A DNA stretch of 64,000 bases. Origin: Caballeronia zhejiangensis. GTDB lineage: Bacteria; Pseudomonadota; Gammaproteobacteria; Burkholderiales; Burkholderiaceae. The first letter of the stretch is position 1. The number at the start of each line of letters is the position of its first letter. Shown piece after piece: positions 33,943-42,770 of this stretch. The translations under genes were made by a program, and so were the position numbers. The stretch covers positions 62,001 through 126,000 of the forward strand of contig NZ_JFHD01000014.1 in the NCBI RefSeq assembly GCF_000698575.1. The letters are read 5' to 3'. The notes below the pieces were generated by a model. The model saw only the letters and a list, made by a program, of their open reading frames with translations. It was not told the DNA's origin and searched no databases.

Positions 33943-34437
33943 ATGAACGGCGAACCGCTTTACGATCCCGCGACGATCCAGCTCGAAACGAGCCTCGGCT
34001 ACTACCTCGCGAAGGCGCGCAACGTGCTCGTCATGCGAACCGATCAGGCGTTGAAGCCGCTCGAACTCACGTCGCCGCAGATCGGCGTGATTCTGCTGCT
34101 CGCGTCGGGGCGGGCGCGCACGCCGCTGGAACTGTCGCGCGAGCTGTCGTACGACAGCGGCTCGATGACGCGCATGCTCGACCGGCTCGAGAAGAAGGGT
34201 TTCGTCAGCCGCGCGCGTAGCGAAGTGGACCGGCGAATCGTCGAACTCAGTCTGACGGAGCGCGGACGTGACGCGGCGGCGCGTTTGCCGGTGATCGGCG
34301 CGGCCGTGCTCAACGAGCAGTTGCACGGCTTTACCCGCGCCGAGCTGGATCTGCTGATCGCGATGCTCGCGCGCATCGTCGGCAATACGCCGATGGGCGA
34401 CTGCGCGCCATGCATGCTCGACGACGACTTGCCCTGA
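33943..34437 (+). CDS. MarR family transcriptional regulator of the efflux locus
   Basis: This 164-aa winged-helix repressor has recognition region TPLELSRELSYDSGSMTRMLDRLEKKGFVSR and wing SEVDRRIVELSLTERG. I chose the ATG at 33943 (MNGEPLYDPATIQLE), which matches relatives in length; a TTG at 33916 would add nine residues. Neither start has a clear Shine-Dalgarno sequence. It is 119 bp upstream of an EmrB-type pump in the same direction and divergent from the outer-membrane factor, so it probably represses both and is relieved by a pump substrate. Confidence 0.9.
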   Translation: MNGEPLYDPATIQLETSLGYYLAKARNVLVMRTDQALKPLELTSPQIGVILLLASGRARTPLELSRELSYDSGSMTRMLDRLEKKGFVSRARSEVDRRIVELSLTERGRDAAARLPVIGAAVLNEQLHGFTRAELDLLIAMLARIVGNTPMGDCAPCMLDDDLP

Positions 34438-34556
34438 TTCATCGGAATTAACCTGCATTTCTGCACCGATTTCACTGTCTGAGCAGAGAATGCCGCGACA
34501 AGAAATAGTTTGCGTGCGATGCGCGTTTCGAGCGCCGCGCGCCGGAGAAACCGTCA

Positions 34557-36119
34557 ATGTCTACATCCGCCGCGGGCACGCCCGCCACGCCACCCGCGCC
34601 CGTGCCGCTCACGGGCGGCATCCTCGCCCTTTTGACGATGGGCCTCGCGCTCGGCACCTTCATGGAAGTGCTCGACACGTCGATTGCGAACGTCGCCGTG
34701 CCGACCATTTCGGGCAGCCTCGGCGTCGCGACGAGCGAAGGCACGTGGGTCATTTCGTCGTACTCGGTCGCTTCGGCGATTGCGGTGCCGTTGACCGGCT
34801 GGCTCGCGCGGCGCGTCGGCGAGGTGAAGCTCTTCACGATTTCCGTGCTGCTGTTTTCGATCGCGTCGGCGCTGTGCGGGCTGGCTCACAACTTCGAATC
34901 GCTGATCGCGTTCCGGCTGCTGCAAGGCCTCGTCTCCGGCCCGATGGTCCCGCTGTCGCAAACCATCCTCATGCGCAGCTATCCGCCCGAAAAGCGCGGC
35001 CTCGCGCTCGGTCTCTGGGCGATGACCGTGATCGTCGCGCCGATCTTCGGCCCGGTGATGGGCGGCTATATCACCGACAACTACACCTGGCCGTGGATCT
35101 TCTATATCAACGTGCCGATCGGCGTGTTCTCGGCGGCGATCGCGTACTTCCTGCTGCGCGGCCACGAGACGAAGACGACGCAGCAGCGCATCGACGGTGT
35201 CGGATTGGCGCTGCTCGTGATCGGCGTCGCGAGCCTGCAGATGATGCTCGACCTCGGCAAGGATCACGACTGGTTCAACTCGAACTTCATCGTGACGCTG
35301 GCGATCGTGTCGGCGGTCTCGCTCGCGTTCATGTTCGCGTGGGAGTTGACCGAGAAGGAACCGGTGATCGACCTTTCGCTCTTTCGCGACCGCAACTTTG
35401 CGATGGGCGTGCTCATCACGTCGCTCGGCTTTCTCGCGTTCTTCGGCTCGGTCGTCGTGTTGCCGTTGTGGTTGCAGACCGTGCTCGGCTACACGCCGTG
35501 GCTCGCGGGTCTCGCCACCGCGCCGGTCGGGATTCTCGCGCTGGTGCTGTCGCCGATCATCGGGCAGAACATGCATCGGCTGAATTTGCGCGTGGTCGCG
35601 AGCTTCGCGTTCCTCACGTTCGCGTTCGTGTCGCACTGGAACTCGACCTTCACGCTCGATACGCCGTTCGACCAGATCATCTATCCGCGCTTGATTCAGG
35701 GCATCGGCGTCGCGTGCTTCTTCGTGCCGATGACGACGATCACGCTCTCCAGCGTCTCCGACGAACGGCTCGCGGGCGCCGCGGGCCTGTCGAACTTCCT
35801 GCGCACGCTGTCGGGCGCGATCGGCACGGCGGTCAGCACGACGTTCTGGGAAAACGACATGATCCGCCATCACGCGCGTCTGACCGAATCGGTCACGCCT
35901 TATTCGGCGGGCACGAACGCGTATTCGGACCTGCTGTCGGGACTCGGCTTGTCGGGACAGGCGCTGACCGCGCAACTGGATCGCGTGGTGTCGGCGCAGG
36001 CGTACATGATGTCGACCAACGACTTCTTCCGCATTTCGTTCTATGCGTTCCTCGTGCTGGCCGCGATGGTCTGGCTGACGCGGCCGAAGAAGGGCGCGTC
36101 AGCCTCGATGGGACACTGA
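34557..36119 (+). CDS. DHA2 family MFS multidrug efflux pump (EmrB-like)
   Basis: This is a 520-aa transporter with 14 predicted membrane segments. Family motifs are LDTSIANVAVPTISGSLG (TM1), motif A region GWLARRVGEVKLF, RLLQGLVSGPMVPLSQ and motif C-like GPVMGGYITDNYTWPWIFYINVPIG. EmrB-type pumps export hydrophobic drugs using protons and normally work with an EmrA adaptor and a TolC-like channel. The channel gene is near (31742-33274), but no adaptor gene is present. It follows a marR-type gene. Confidence 0.94.
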   Translation: MSTSAAGTPATPPAPVPLTGGILALLTMGLALGTFMEVLDTSIANVAVPTISGSLGVATSEGTWVISSYSVASAIAVPLTGWLARRVGEVKLFTISVLLFSIASALCGLAHNFESLIAFRLLQGLVSGPMVPLSQTILMRSYPPEKRGLALGLWAMTVIVAPIFGPVMGGYITDNYTWPWIFYINVPIGVFSAAIAYFLLRGHETKTTQQRIDGVGLALLVIGVASLQMMLDLGKDHDWFNSNFIVTLAIVSAVSLAFMFAWELTEKEPVIDLSLFRDRNFAMGVLITSLGFLAFFGSVVVLPLWLQTVLGYTPWLAGLATAPVGILALVLSPIIGQNMHRLNLRVVASFAFLTFAFVSHWNSTFTLDTPFDQIIYPRLIQGIGVACFFVPMTTITLSSVSDERLAGAAGLSNFLRTLSGAIGTAVSTTFWENDMIRHHARLTESVTPYSAGTNAYSDLLSGLGLSGQALTAQLDRVVSAQAYMMSTNDFFRISFYAFLVLAAMVWLTRPKKGASASMGH

Positions 36120-36120
36120 A

Positions 36121-36672
36121 CTACTGAGGCGTGAGCGGCGTGACCGACTGCCCCGGCTGGTTTTCCAGATTGAGCGGGACCGGCTGATCCAGCGGGCTGA
36201 CCTGCACGCCGCTCGGCGCGGGTGCAGGCGGGGTCTGCGTGGCTTGCGGCGTTTCGGTCTTGCGCAGTCCGGGGCCGTTCTTGATGAACTGCTTGAAATC
36301 CGCGCCCGCCTGCCACGGATTCGGCTGGCAGCCGAGCGGATTATCGCAATGCGCGGCGAAACCGATCGTCGCGGTGCCTTCGTTGGTCGGCGTCTTGGTG
36401 ATCTGATACGCGAGCGCGCGCTTGCCGCTCGACGGCCCCGCCGTCTGGATGATCGAATCGGTGACGGTCTGCAGCTTGTATTCGGAATGGTTCGTCACCC
36501 AGACCTGGGCGCGCGCCCACCACGCGTCGCATTCCGGCTTGCTCATGCAGGTGAGCGGTTGCGTGGCCTGCTCCATCGTCGTGCTGCTGACCTGGTCTTG
36601 CACGGCGCAGCCGCTAAAAAGGGCGAGCCATGCAGCCCCAAGCGCGGCGGCGGCGAAGTACTTCTTCTTCAT
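36121..36672 (-). CDS. Putative lipoprotein of unknown function
   Basis: This 183-aa protein has a lipoprotein signal (MKKKYFAAAALGAAWLALFSGC, lipobox LFSGC). A globular part with four further Cys (LTCMSKPECDAWW, AHCDNPLGCQPNPW) could form disulfides in the periplasm. The tail is Pro/Gln/Thr-rich. GGGGAG lies directly upstream of the ATG at 36672. The stop is one base from the convergent MFS stop. I do not recognise the family beyond small Burkholderiaceae lipoproteins. Confidence 0.75.
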   Translation of the reverse strand: MKKKYFAAAALGAAWLALFSGCAVQDQVSSTTMEQATQPLTCMSKPECDAWWARAQVWVTNHSEYKLQTVTDSIIQTAGPSSGKRALAYQITKTPTNEGTATIGFAAHCDNPLGCQPNPWQAGADFKQFIKNGPGLRKTETPQATQTPPAPAPSGVQVSPLDQPVPLNLENQPGQSVTPLTPQ

Positions 36673-36805
36673 TACTCCCCCGATCGTCGAAAAGTCGGCC
36701 ATATTTTGACCCCTCAAATCGGATGATGTGATGACGCGTTTCCCTCTGTTGCATAAGCCGGAAACAATTGCCGCCGCGTGCTGACACCGCAGCGGAAAAA
36801 TCGCC

Positions 36806-38425
36806 TCACGCGTTCGCGGGGTTCAGCTTGTAGACCTGATACGCCGCAACGAAGGCGTCGAACGTTTCGGTGTCGCTGCTTTCGACGACCGCCTGTTCCA
36901 CAAGCGATTTTGCCGCAAGCTCGTTCATCACGCGCTCTTCTGCGACGGAAAGCGGACGCGCACGAAAATCTTCCGCGTGACGCGCGCTGAGATCGAGCGC
37001 GAACTCGTCGAAGGTTTGCTGCTTGTCGCGCATCGTTTGCAGCACGCGCGCGGACGGCGTGAGCGACGCATCGGCGATGCGCGGCCGCAGCGCTTCCAGC
37101 GCGCGCGTGTGATCGCCGTTGCCGTTTAGCGTGTCGAGCGTCTTCGCGACCGGTTCGATTGCATCGAAGAGTTCTTCGGCCCATTGCTGCATCGGCACGC
37201 TTGCGCCGTCGCGTTGCAGCGCGAGACCCGGCTTGCGCCCTTCCTTCGACACCGTCATGAAATTCGCGTTGGCTTCGATGCTCGCGCCGGGCGGCAACAG
37301 CGGGCTGTCTTCCAGTGCGCAATAGAGCAGATAAGCATCGAGAAAGCGCGCGGTTTCGAGCGAGATGCCCGTCGGCACGAACGGATCGATGTCGAGGCAG
37401 CGCACTTCGATGTACTGCACGCCGCGCTCGGCCAGCGCATGCAGCGGACGTTCGCCCGAATGCGTGACGCGCTTCGGGCGGATCGTCGAGTAGAACTCGT
37501 TTTCGATCTGCAGCACGTTCGTGTTGATCTGCACCCATTCGCCGTCGCGCTGCGTGCCCATGGCTTCATACGGCGCATACGGCTGGCTCACGGCTTTGGC
37601 GAGCACGTCGAGATACGCGTCGAGATTGTCGTAGCTCGGCAGCAGATCGGCCTGGGCGGGATTGTTGGTGTATCCGAGATCGCTCATGCGAAGGCTGGTC
37701 GCGTGCGGCAGATAGAACGTGTCGGCATCGAACGTTTCCAGATGATGCTTCTTGCCGGCGACGAAGCGCTTGTTCAGCGCCGGCGACGCGCCGAACAGAT
37801 ACATCAGGAGCCAACTCGTGCGGCGGAAATTGCGGATCAGCGCGAAGTAGCGCTCGGACTGAAAGTCTTTCGCGGACAGCGTGCTCGTCGCATCGAGCGC
37901 CTGCCAGGCGCGCCATACGTTTTCATCGAGCGAATAGTTGTAGTGGATGCCCGCGATGCATTGCATCGTGCGGCCGTAGCGCAGCGCGAGGCCGCGCCGG
38001 TACACCGTCTTCAACATGCCGATGTTCGACGTGCCGTAATAGCCGAACGGAATCTCGTCCTCGGGCGGCAGCGAGTTGGGCATCGAATTGTTCCACAGCA
38101 ACTCGTCGCCCATGTGCGCGTAAGCGAAGCGATGCAGCGCGTCGAGGCGATCGAGCGTGATCGCCACATCCGATTCGGCGGGCGTGATGAGCTCGACGAG
38201 CGCCTCGGAGTAATCGGTCGTGATGAGCGGATGCGTCAGCGCGGAGCCGAACGAGCGCGGATGCGGCGTCATCGCCAGCTTGCCCTGCGGCGTCACGCGC
38301 AAGCTTTCTTTTTCGATGCCGCGCAAGCCTTGGCGCAACGCGTCGGCATGCGGACCGGACGCGAGCGCGGCAAGCCTGCGCTCGAAAGCGCCGGCCTTGG
38401 TGTGAGCGGGATTCTTGTTTGCCAT
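36806..38425 (-). CDS. gshA: Glutamate-cysteine ligase GshA
   Basis: This 539-aa enzyme catalyses ATP-dependent gamma-glutamylcysteine formation, the first step of glutathione synthesis. It matches the enterobacterial-type GCS1 family: LRGIEKESLRVTPQGKLAMTPHP (substrate and Mg), THPLITTDYSEALVELITP, HMGDELLWNNSMP, CIAGIHYNYSL and QYIEVRCLDIDPF. The length is normal (about 520-540). No gshB is adjacent. A 3 x 11-bp tandem repeat lies in the leader between ada and this gene. Confidence 0.96.
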   Translation of the reverse strand: MANKNPAHTKAGAFERRLAALASGPHADALRQGLRGIEKESLRVTPQGKLAMTPHPRSFGSALTHPLITTDYSEALVELITPAESDVAITLDRLDALHRFAYAHMGDELLWNNSMPNSLPPEDEIPFGYYGTSNIGMLKTVYRRGLALRYGRTMQCIAGIHYNYSLDENVWRAWQALDATSTLSAKDFQSERYFALIRNFRRTSWLLMYLFGASPALNKRFVAGKKHHLETFDADTFYLPHATSLRMSDLGYTNNPAQADLLPSYDNLDAYLDVLAKAVSQPYAPYEAMGTQRDGEWVQINTNVLQIENEFYSTIRPKRVTHSGERPLHALAERGVQYIEVRCLDIDPFVPTGISLETARFLDAYLLYCALEDSPLLPPGASIEANANFMTVSKEGRKPGLALQRDGASVPMQQWAEELFDAIEPVAKTLDTLNGNGDHTRALEALRPRIADASLTPSARVLQTMRDKQQTFDEFALDLSARHAEDFRARPLSVAEERVMNELAAKSLVEQAVVESSDTETFDAFVAAYQVYKLNPANA

Positions 38426-38549
38426 TGAAGCGTTCTGCGAGGAGCGCGAGCGCGTGTGCGCGCGGTCGTATTTTTAGGGTAGCGGGCACTTTAACATCTC
38501 GGTGTAAGGCGTGCTTGGGCCCATATCAGGCAAGGGATTGCGGGTTTTT

Positions 38550-38582
38550 CGGGAGATTCGCGGGAGATGCGCGGGAGATCCG
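38550..38582. repeat. Three 11-bp tandem repeats between ada and gshA
   Basis: CGGGAGATNCG occurs three times head to tail, with only position 9 varying (T, G, C). The unit is one helical turn long. On the minus strand, where gshA is read, each unit gives an ATCTCCCG core. It lies about 125 bp upstream of gshA. Confidence 0.7.
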
Positions 38583-38606
38583 CGGAATACGCGGCGGTGC
38601 GCTTTG

Positions 38607-38625
38607 GAGCCGCTTGGAGCGGCTC
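38607..38625. other. Hairpin downstream of ada
   Basis: GAGCCGCT / AGCGGCTC forms an 8-bp perfect stem with a 3-nt loop about 50 bp after the ada stop. No T-run follows, so termination is uncertain; it may stabilise the ada mRNA end or be part of the gshA leader. Confidence 0.35.
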
Positions 38626-38676
38626 GCGAGGACATTGAAGCGCTCGCGCGTCATGTCGACGGCGAGCGCGCCTGCT

Positions 38677-39759
38677 TCATGCAACCTTGTTGGTTTCGTT
38701 ACGCGCGCGTTCGGTTTCGAGCAGCGTTTCCTTGCGCGGCGTGCCCCAGCGATAGCCGGCGATCGCGCCATCCTTGCCGATGACGCGATGACACGGAATC
38801 GCGAGCGCCACCGGATTCGACGCGCACGCATTCGCCACCGCCCGCACCGCGCGCGGCGCGCCGAGCGATTCGGCGATCTCGGTGTAACTGCGCGTCTGCC
38901 CATACGGGATGCGCCGCAACGCGTCCCACACGCGCCGTTGAAATGCGGTCGCGCCGATGTCGAGCGGCAAATCGAAGCGCTCGCGCGTGCCTTGCAGATA
39001 CGCGCGAATCTGCGCGATGAACGGCTCCAGTTTCGCGGCATCCTCGACGCGTTCGGCCTGCGCGAAATCGGCGGCGAGCTGATTGACGAGCGTGGGCGCG
39101 TCGTCGCCGAATGCGATCTTGCAGACGCCCATGTCGGTCGCGGCGATGAGCACGGCACCCAGCGGCGTCGCGGCGGTCGCGTAACGCACGGTCAGCCCAG
39201 CGCCCTGACGCTTATACGCGGACGGCGTCATGCCGAGTTCCGCGGGCACGGCCTCGTACATGCGCGACGGCGAGCCGAAACCGGCGTCGTGCGTCGCGCG
39301 CGTGACGTCGCGGCCGCGCTGCAACGCATCGCGCAGCACGCCGGCACGCTGCGCCGCCTGATACTGACGCGGCGAAATGCCGACGATTCGCGAAAACAGG
39401 CGCTGCAGGTGAAACGGGCTGACGTGCACGGCGTCGCTCAATTGCGCGAGCGTCATGCGTTGCTGCGGATCGGCGTCGAGCACCTTGCATGCGCGCTCGA
39501 CGATCGCGAGTTCGCGCGGCAGGCTCGTCGGCTGGCAGCGCTTGCACGCGCGGTATCCGGCTTGTTCGGCGGAGTCGGTCGTCGGAAAGAATTCGACGTT
39601 CTCGCGACGCGGCGCACGCGACGCGCACGACGGTCGGCAAAACACGCCGGTCGTGCGAACGGCGAAGAAGAAGGCACCGTCGGCGCGCTCGTCGCGATCG
39701 ACGACGGCTTGCCAGCGGCTTTCATCGGAGGAAAAAACAGGGTTCGTGACGGTTTTCAT
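38677..39759 (-). CDS. ada: Bifunctional Ada: methylation-responsive activator and O6-methylguanine-DNA methyltransferase
   Basis: This is a 360-aa three-part Ada protein. The N-terminal zinc domain accepts methyl groups from phosphotriesters (FCRPSCASR with Cys41 and Cys45, and ACKRC). It is followed by an AraC helix-turn-helix (about 95-175) and a C-terminal suicide methyltransferase with IPCHRVIG. On methylation the protein activates repair genes including its own. The start at 39759 (MKTVTNPVFSS) is supported by family comparison. No alkB or alkA is adjacent. Confidence 0.95.
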   Translation of the reverse strand: MKTVTNPVFSSDESRWQAVVDRDERADGAFFFAVRTTGVFCRPSCASRAPRRENVEFFPTTDSAEQAGYRACKRCQPTSLPRELAIVERACKVLDADPQQRMTLAQLSDAVHVSPFHLQRLFSRIVGISPRQYQAAQRAGVLRDALQRGRDVTRATHDAGFGSPSRMYEAVPAELGMTPSAYKRQGAGLTVRYATAATPLGAVLIAATDMGVCKIAFGDDAPTLVNQLAADFAQAERVEDAAKLEPFIAQIRAYLQGTRERFDLPLDIGATAFQRRVWDALRRIPYGQTRSYTEIAESLGAPRAVRAVANACASNPVALAIPCHRVIGKDGAIAGYRWGTPRKETLLETERARNETNKVA

Positions 39760-39913
39760 GACGACCTCGATGGCTCTTGGGTACGTGACCACTGTAGAGC
39801 CGCCCAACTGAGGTTACGCGCCGATTCTTGCTCTGTCATCGGTCCGCGAAATCCGAAAAGTGACGCTCAGATACCACAAAGGGACGCCATAGGGGTTTTT
39901 ACCGAAATTTCTA

Positions 39914-39942
39914 TTGCGTCGCATCAAGTGGCTGTGTATAAT
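39914..39942 (+). promoter_or_regulatory. Promoter of the candidate small RNA
   Basis: A perfect TATAAT at 39937-39942 is preceded at 17 bp by TTGCGT (39914-39919), a partial -35. The predicted start is near 39949. No protein gene follows on this strand before a terminator about 60 nt on. Confidence 0.6.
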
Positions 39943-39948
39943 TGGAAC

Positions 39949-40010
39949 TGTCTCCTCCATGTCTCCTCCTGATATGGATTCAGCCCGCCCACTAAGGCGG
40001 GCTTTTTTTC
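39949..40010 (+). ncRNA. Candidate small RNA with tandem anti-Shine-Dalgarno motifs
   Basis: A short unit runs from a consensus -10 to a strong terminator (stem AGCCCGCC / GGCGGGCT at 39982-39989 and 39996-40003, then seven T). The 5' end is an 11-nt tandem repeat, TGTCTCCTCCA then TGTCTCCTCCT (39949-39970). Each copy carries CUCCUCC, the complement of a Shine-Dalgarno sequence. Several proteobacterial small RNAs use exposed CUCCUCC to block translation of target mRNAs. No protein-coding role is convincing; an ATG inside would read through the terminator. Expression is unproven. Confidence 0.55.
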
Positions 40011-40044
40011 GTCCGTGGTTTTTGCGTGTTCGAAACGTCAGCGC

Positions 40045-40072
40045 GAAAAAAACCGGGCGCGTGGCCCGGTTT
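40045..40072 (-). terminator. Rho-independent terminator of hslVU
   Basis: AAACCGGGC / GCCCGGTTT (40050-40058 with 40064-40072) forms a 9-bp stem with a 5-nt loop and a T-run on the minus strand, 22 bp after the hslU stop. Confidence 0.88.
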
Positions 40073-40094
40073 CTCGTAGACGATTCCGCCGCCG

Positions 40095-41447
40095 TTACAG
40101 CACGTAGCGCGACAAATCCTCGTCTTGCGCCACATCGCCGAGCGCGCGTTCCACATACGGCGCGTCGATTCGCACAGGCTTGCCGGCATGATTGCCCGCC
40201 GCGAACGACACTTCTTCGAGCAGCTTCTCGATCACCGTATAAAGCCGCCGCGCGCCGATATTCTCGGTCTTCTCATTCACCGAAAACGCGATTTCCGCGA
40301 GACGCCGGATGCCGTCTTCCGCAAAGTCGAGCTCGACGCCTTCGGTCGCCAGCAGCGCCTTGTACTGCTTGACGAGACTCGCATCGGTCGAATTCAGGAT
40401 CGATTCGAAATCGCCGACGGACAGCGAATCCAGCTCGACGCGAATCGGAAAGCGCCCCTGCAGTTCGGGAATCAGATCGCTCGGTTTGGCGAGATGAAAC
40501 GCGCCGCTCGCGATGAACAGGATGTGATCGGTCTTGATCATCCCATACTTCGTGTTGATGGTCGTGCCTTCGACGAGCGGCAGCAGGTCGCGCTGCACGC
40601 CCGCGCGCGAGACTTCGGCGCCGCCCGTCTCGCTGCGCGACGCGATCTTGTCGATCTCATCGAGAAACACGATGCCGTTCTGCTCGACGTTCTGCACCGC
40701 CTTGCTCTTGACCTCTTCGTCGTTGAGCATCTTGCTGGCTTCTTCGTCGGTCAGCAGCTTGAGCGCTTCCTTGACCTTCACCTTGCGGCGCGTCTTCTTG
40801 CCGCCGCCGATGTTCGCGAACATCGAGCGAATCTGTTCGGTCATGTCTTCCATGCCCGGCGGCCCCATGATGTCCATGCCGACTTGCGGCATTTCCACAT
40901 CGAGCTCGATTTCCTTGTCGTCGAGCGCGCCTTCGCGCAGGCGCTTGCGGAAAGTCTGACGCGTGGCGTTGTCGCCGCCTTCGCTGCCCGACGACTCGAT
41001 CGCGTTCGTGGCGCCGAATCCGACCGGCCGCGCCGTCGGCAGAAGAATGTCGAGGATGCGGTCTTCCGCGCGATCTTCGGCCTTCGTGCGGACTTTCTTC
41101 ATCTCGGATTCGCGCGTCTGCTTCACGGAAATCTCGATCAGATCGCGCACGATGCTGTCCACGTCGCGGCCCACGTAGCCCACTTCGGTGAACTTGGTCG
41201 CTTCGATCTTGATGAACGGCGCGTCCGCGAGCTTGGCGAGACGCCGCGCGATTTCGGTTTTGCCGACGCCCGTCGGCCCGATCATCAGAATGTTCTTCGG
41301 CGTGATCTCCTGACGCAGCGGCTCGGCGACCTGCTGACGGCGCCAGCGGTTGCGCAGCGCGACGGCAACCGCCTTCTTCGCGCGCCCCTGGCCGATGATG
41401 TGCTTGTCGAGTTCGGAGACGATTTCGGAGGGAGTCATGGTGGTCAT
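40095..41447 (-). CDS. hslU: ATP-dependent protease ATPase subunit HslU
   Basis: This is the 450-aa AAA+ unfoldase of the HslUV (ClpYQ) protease. It has a [34 protein letters not shown]-terminus, Walker [10 protein letters not shown], the GYVGRD pore loop, an intermediate I-domain (about 110-240), Walker [11 protein letters not shown], and sensor regions at the C-terminus. Standard length. It is 13 bp downstream of hslV, an operon, with a terminator after it. Confidence 0.97.
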   Translation of the reverse strand: MTTMTPSEIVSELDKHIIGQGRAKKAVAVALRNRWRRQQVAEPLRQEITPKNILMIGPTGVGKTEIARRLAKLADAPFIKIEATKFTEVGYVGRDVDSIVRDLIEISVKQTRESEMKKVRTKAEDRAEDRILDILLPTARPVGFGATNAIESSGSEGGDNATRQTFRKRLREGALDDKEIELDVEMPQVGMDIMGPPGMEDMTEQIRSMFANIGGGKKTRRKVKVKEALKLLTDEEASKMLNDEEVKSKAVQNVEQNGIVFLDEIDKIASRSETGGAEVSRAGVQRDLLPLVEGTTINTKYGMIKTDHILFIASGAFHLAKPSDLIPELQGRFPIRVELDSLSVGDFESILNSTDASLVKQYKALLATEGVELDFAEDGIRRLAEIAFSVNEKTENIGARRLYTVIEKLLEEVSFAAGNHAGKPVRIDAPYVERALGDVAQDEDLSRYVL

Positions 41448-41459
41448 CGCAAAAGTCCT

Positions 41460-41996
41460 TTATTCGATCGTCTCGATGACGCGATTGTGGTTGGTGTAGA
41501 TGCACATGTCGCCGGCGATGGTCAGCGCCTTCTCGACGATGTCGCGCGGCGAGAGATCGGTGTTCTCAATGAGCGCCTGCGCCGCAGCCTGCGCATAGGC
41601 GCCGCCCGAGCCGATCGCCGCGATGCCGCGCTCCGGATCGAGCACGTCGCCGTTGCCGGTGATGACGAGCGTGTTGTCCTTGTCGGCGGTGATGAGCATG
41701 GCTTCGAGGCGTCGCAGCATGCGATCGGTGCGCCAGTCTTTCGCCAGTTCGACGGCGGCGCGCGTCAGATTGCCCTGATGCTTCTCGAGTTTGGCTTCGA
41801 AGCGGTCGAGCAGCGAGAACGCGTCGGCCGTGCCGCCGGCGAAGCCGACCAGCACCTTGCCGCCATAGATGCGGCGCACCTTCTTCGCGCCCCCTTTCAT
41901 GACGATATTGCCGAGCGTCACCTGACCATCGCCGCCCAGCGCGACCTTGCCGTCGCGGCGCACGGAGACGATGGTCGTGCCGTGAAATTGTTCCAT
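41460..41996 (-). CDS. hslV: ATP-dependent protease peptidase subunit HslV
   Basis: This is the 178-aa proteasome-like peptidase. [29 protein letters not shown] contains the N-terminal nucleophile Thr after a short propeptide, as in beta-proteobacterial Hsl[26 protein letters not shown] and [15 protein letters not shown] are conserved. It forms a double hexamer capped by HslU. The start at 41996 was chosen because upstream residues are Arg-rich and unrelated. Confidence 0.96.
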   Translation of the reverse strand: MEQFHGTTIVSVRRDGKVALGGDGQVTLGNIVMKGGAKKVRRIYGGKVLVGFAGGTADAFSLLDRFEAKLEKHQGNLTRAAVELAKDWRTDRMLRRLEAMLITADKDNTLVITGNGDVLDPERGIAAIGSGGAYAQAAAQALIENTDLSPRDIVEKALTIAGDMCIYTNHNRVIETIE

Positions 41997-42232
41997 GTGC
42001 GTTCCTTGGATAAACAGACGATGCGTGGCGATGAAAGTCCGCCGCGCAGTCGAGAATTCGATGGAGTGCACGGCGCGGGGTTCCGTCGGGCGTGAGGCCC
42101 GAGGCGGACGGCGCCGCGCTCGCGCTTGCCGCGATGAAGCTTTTGCGGCGCGCGTCGGATTCATTTTAGGGCGACGCCGGATTTATCAAGGCGTACGGTA
42201 TCGGCGCTCGCCGTTTTTACCGGGCACAAAGC

Positions 42233-42264
42233 AAAAAAGGCATCCCTTCGTTGGATGCCTTTTT
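42233..42264 (-). terminator. Rho-independent terminator of dksA
   Basis: A perfect 12-bp stem AAAAAGGCATCC / GGATGCCTTTTT (42234-42245 with 42253-42264) with a 7-nt loop ends in T-runs on both strands. It lies 90 bp after the dksA stop. Confidence 0.9.
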
Positions 42265-42353
42265 GCCGATGCGACTGCTTCTGCACAACTTTTTTGCGGC
42301 GGCGTCTTCCCCGTTGCGGGCGGTCCCGCGACGCTCGCCTGCCGGCAGCGATT

Positions 42354-42770
42354 TCAGTCGCCGAACAGCTTCTGACGCAGTTCGCGGCGTTCCTGCGCTT
42401 CGAGCGACAGCGTGGCGGTCGGACGCGCGAGCAGGCGCGGAATGCCGATCGGCTCGCCGGTCTCTTCGCACCAGCCGTAATCGCCGGACTCGATGCGCGC
42501 GAGCGACTGCTGCACCTTCTTCAGAAGCTTGCGTTCGCGATCGCGCGTGCGCAGTTCCAGTGCATGTTCTTCCTCGATGGTCGCGCGGTCCGCCGGGTCC
42601 GGCACGATCACCGTTTCCCGCAGGTTCTCGGTCGTCTGGCCGGCATTCTTCAGAATGTCCGCTTGCAACTGTTCGAGCCGGTTCTTGAAGAAGGCGAGTT
42701 GATCCTCGTTCATGTAGTCCTTCTCGCTCATCTTCAGGATTTCGGCTTCGGTCAAGAGTTTCGTTGTCAT
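42354..42770 (-). CDS. dksA: RNA polymerase-binding transcription factor DksA (cysteine-poor type)
   Basis: This 138-aa DksA potentiates ppGpp at RNA polymerase. The coiled-coil tip has Asp-Pro-Ala-Asp-Arg-Ala (VPDPADRATIEEEHALELR), where the two acidic residues act. The zinc-finger region, normally C-x2-C-x17-C-x2-C, reads GWCEETGEPIGIPRLLARPTATLSLEAQERRE with only Cys101, so it should fold without zinc. This is the usual form in Burkholderiaceae. A COG0523 metal-chaperone-like gene lies upstream across 570 bp. Confidence 0.95.
   Translation of the reverse strand: MTTKLLTEAEILKMSEKDYMNEDQLAFFKNRLEQLQADILKNAGQTTENLRETVIVPDPADRATIEEEHALELRTRDRERKLLKKVQQSLARIESGDYGWCEETGEPIGIPRLLARPTATLSLEAQERRELRQKLFGD

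Noticed and set aside
39814-39960. Minus-strand 48-codon frame with AGGAGGAG before its ATG, overlapping the candidate sRNA
   Set aside because: The purine-rich stretch is simply the complement of the CUCCUCC repeats. The terminator T-run and the -10 both favour a plus-strand transcript. A small protein is not fully excluded.
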